Made by a program: the position numbers and the translations under genes. The notes under the pieces were generated by a model. The model had not been told where the DNA came from. It was given only the letters and a program-made list of their open reading frames with translations, and did no database searches. Source: Oceanicola sp. (GTDB lineage: Bacteria > Pseudomonadota > Alphaproteobacteria > Rhodobacterales > Rhodobacteraceae). From it: a stretch of 64,000 nucleotides of DNA. This document shows positions 62,526 to 64,000 of the stretch, in pieces. How positions within the stretch are numbered: the stretch's first letter is position 1; every line of letters starts with the position of its first letter. Location of the stretch: the NCBI GenBank assembly GCA_017792405.1, contig CP051231.1:1404011-1468010 (forward strand). The letters are read 5' to 3'.

Positions 62526-63170
62526 TTGGCCAGACGCGGATTGCTCATCATCCTGTCGTCGCCCTCGGGCGCAGGCAAGACGACGCTGGCGCGGAGGCTG
62601 ATGGGCTGGGACCCTGACCTGAGCTTTTCGATCAGTGCCACGACCCGACCCCCGCGACCGGGCGAGGAAGACGGGGTGCATTACCACTTCCTGACCGAGA
62701 AGGATTTCCGCCAGCAGGTGGCGGACGAGCAGATGCTGGAGCATGCCCATGTCTTCGGTAATCACTACGGCTCTCCGGCAGGCCCTGTACGTGAGGCGAT
62801 CAATGCCGGGCGGGACGTGCTTTTTGACGTGGACTGGCAGGGCGCTCAGCAGATCCGCAACTCGGAGCTGGGCAAGCACACGCTCTCGATCTTCATCCTG
62901 CCGCCCACGATCGACGAGCTGCGCCGCCGTTTGATTGAGCGCGGTCAGGACGAGGACAAGGTGATCGCCAAACGGATGCAGAAAAGCTGGGACGAGATCA
63001 GCCATTGGGACAGCTACGATTACGTGCTGGTCAATGATGATCTGGATGAGAGCGAGGAGAAGCTGCGCACCATCGTCTCGGCCGAGCGGATGCGCCGGGC
63101 GCAGCAACCCGACCTTGCCGCGCACGTTCGTGCCCTGCACGACCAGTTTCGGGAGAAGGAAGTCAGATGA
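62526..63170 (+). CDS. gmk: Guanylate kinase
   Basis: Phosphorylates GMP to GDP. The 214-residue protein has the P-loop [18 protein letters not shown]-binding residues in [19 protein letters not shown] and the conserved [13 protein letters not shown] with [14 protein letters not shown]. Start is TTG 62526 after GGGGGAGGGGG, as no ATG is nearby in frame. YicC and gmk are adjacent in most bacteria, which confirms the order. The next gene overlaps its end by ATGA. Confidence 0.95.
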   Translation: MARRGLLIILSSPSGAGKTTLARRLMGWDPDLSFSISATTRPPRPGEEDGVHYHFLTEKDFRQQVADEQMLEHAHVFGNHYGSPAGPVREAINAGRDVLFDVDWQGAQQIRNSELGKHTLSIFILPPTIDELRRRLIERGQDEDKVIAKRMQKSWDEISHWDSYDYVLVNDDLDESEEKLRTIVSAERMRRAQQPDLAAHVRALHDQFREKEVR

Positions 63171-63691
63171 TCTATGCCCTCGACGGGATCGCGCCGGTTT
63201 TCCCGGAGGATAAAGATTTTTGGGTGGCCCCGGATGCCAACCTGATCGGCAATGTCGTTCTGGAAAGCGGCGCATCTGTCTGGTTTGGCTGCACGCTGCG
63301 GGGCGACAACGAGGAAATCCGCGTGGGCGCCGGGGCGAACGTGCAGGAGAACACCGTTTGCCATACCGATCCGGGCTGCCCGCTCACCATCGGTGCGGGT
63401 GTGACGGTGGGCCACAAGGCTATGCTGCACGGCTGCACGATTGGCGAGAACTCTCTGATCGGGATGGGCGCCACGGTGCTAAACCGCGCTGTGATCGGCA
63501 AGAATTGTCTGATCGGTGCAGGTGCGCTGATTACCGAGGGCAAGCAGATCCCCGACAATTCGCTGGTCATGGGCGCGCCGGGCAAGGTGGTGCGCCAGCT
63601 CGACGAGGCGGCGATCGAGGGGCTACGCCGCTCGGCGCTGCATTATCAGGAGAACATGCGGCGCTTCCGGGCCGGGCTGAAGCCGGTCTGA
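63167..63691 (+). CDS. Gamma-carbonic-anhydrase-like hexapeptide-repeat protein
   Basis: 174-residue left-handed beta-helix protein with hexapeptide repeats and the three metal-ligand histidines ([17 protein letters not shown]). It matches the gamma carbonic anhydrase family (YrdA/CaiE-type), which either hydrates CO2 or has unknown activity. ATG 63167 overlaps the gmk stop (ATGA). Whether it is catalytically active cannot be told here. Confidence 0.9.
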   Translation: MIYALDGIAPVFPEDKDFWVAPDANLIGNVVLESGASVWFGCTLRGDNEEIRVGAGANVQENTVCHTDPGCPLTIGAGVTVGHKAMLHGCTIGENSLIGMGATVLNRAVIGKNCLIGAGALITEGKQIPDNSLVMGAPGKVVRQLDEAAIEGLRRSALHYQENMRRFRAGLKPV

Positions 63692-63695
63692 CACG

Positions 63696-64000
63696 ATGAC
63701 GCCAGCGGAGATCGAAGCCCTTGCCGAGGCAGTGCCGACCCCGCTGATCGTGATTGGCGCGGATGCCCGGATCGAGGCGATCAATTCGCCCGCGGCGGAG
63801 CTCTTTGGTCGGATCGGGCAGGGGCGGCATTACAGCCTGCAACTGCGCCAGCCATCGGTTGCGCAGCTTATCGAGAATGCGCTGAGCCTTGGCCATTCCG
63901 GCCAGGCCCGGGTGCGGCGGGTCGAGGGCGAGGGCGAGCAGATCTTTCAGGTAAAGGCGACGCCGCTCGACGGGCGGGTGGTCCTGGCCTTCGAAGACCT
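63696..64000 (+). CDS. PAS-domain sensor kinase, N-terminal fragment
   Basis: The frame starts at ATG 63696, 4 bp after the previous stop codon, and reads out of the window. The first ~100 residues form a PAS-like domain (AVPTPLIVIGADARIEAINS, GQGRHYSLQLRQPSVAQLIE, VVLAFEDL), as at the front of PhoR or NtrB-type histidine kinases. The kinase region itself is not in the window, so the kinase call rests on domain type and position only. Confidence 0.68.
   Translation, partial: MTPAEIEALAEAVPTPLIVIGADARIEAINSPAAELFGRIGQGRHYSLQLRQPSVAQLIENALSLGHSGQARVRRVEGEGEQIFQVKATPLDGRVVLAFED

Overview
The window is a chromosomal segment of a high-GC alphaproteobacterium, almost certainly of the family Rhodobacteraceae (Roseobacter/Rhodobacter group). 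The evidence is an ALA-synthase type HemA with a nearly perfect FNR box upstream, an alphaproteobacterial-type PurL, a fused indolepyruvate:ferredoxin oxidoreductase, TakP-like TRAP binding proteins with Tat signals, Entner-Doudoroff genes behind a LacI-type palindrome, and several small families I know mainly from this group (a DUF6778-like lipoprotein, an RSP_2648-like PIN protein, DUF2852, PAS_5). Coding density is high, start codons ATG, GTG and TTG all occur, and many genes are coupled by ATGA or GTGA overlaps. I see no rRNA, tRNA, CRISPR array, insertion sequence, integrase or phage gene. Nearly all of it reads as core chromosome with some lineage-specific genes.

Layout. 1-10.2 kb: truncated M20 dipeptidase, hemA, a RodZ-like protein followed by ispG, a DsbA-type oxidoreductase, an aminotransferase, a cysteine-cluster protein and purL. 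10.2-24.2 kb: a glycine-rich secreted protein, a LysR regulator divergent from the 1132-residue indolepyruvate oxidoreductase, an acyltransferase, murI, argC, ccmE, an unknown protein whose ribosome binding site can be folded into a hairpin, purB, three small exported proteins and ilvN. 24.3-27.6 kb: a cysteine-cluster gene and a small unknown gene lie between ilvN and ilvI. ilvI has a complete-looking attenuator (promoter, Leu-Leu-Val-Ile-Val leader peptide, alternative hairpins, terminator).

27.7-36 kb: a 24-residue membrane microprotein, then a two-component system (NarL-type regulator and Cache-domain kinase) divergent from a TRAP transporter. The transporter has two tandem, very similar binding proteins, a long DctQ and an oversized DctM. 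36-46 kb: bpt, RDD, DUF2852 (two copies of a putative operator), YbaK-like deacylase, cation/calcium antiporter, glnE, and eda-edd. 46-52.6 kb: two tandem exported TPR-like/CHAT putative proteases followed by two lipoproteins; this is the most unusual cluster. 52.6-64 kb: an RlmI-like methyltransferase coupled to a PIN-domain gene, a GlxA regulator/GNAT/unknown operon, class II DAHP synthase, a sulfotransferase with a TupA-like ATP-grasp protein, a PAS_5 protein, and a YicC-gmk-gamma carbonic anhydrase-sensor kinase run that leaves the window.

All functional names rest on reading the protein sequences and family knowledge. No database search was run. Regulatory elements were found by eye and their arms were checked base by base; their functions are inferred.
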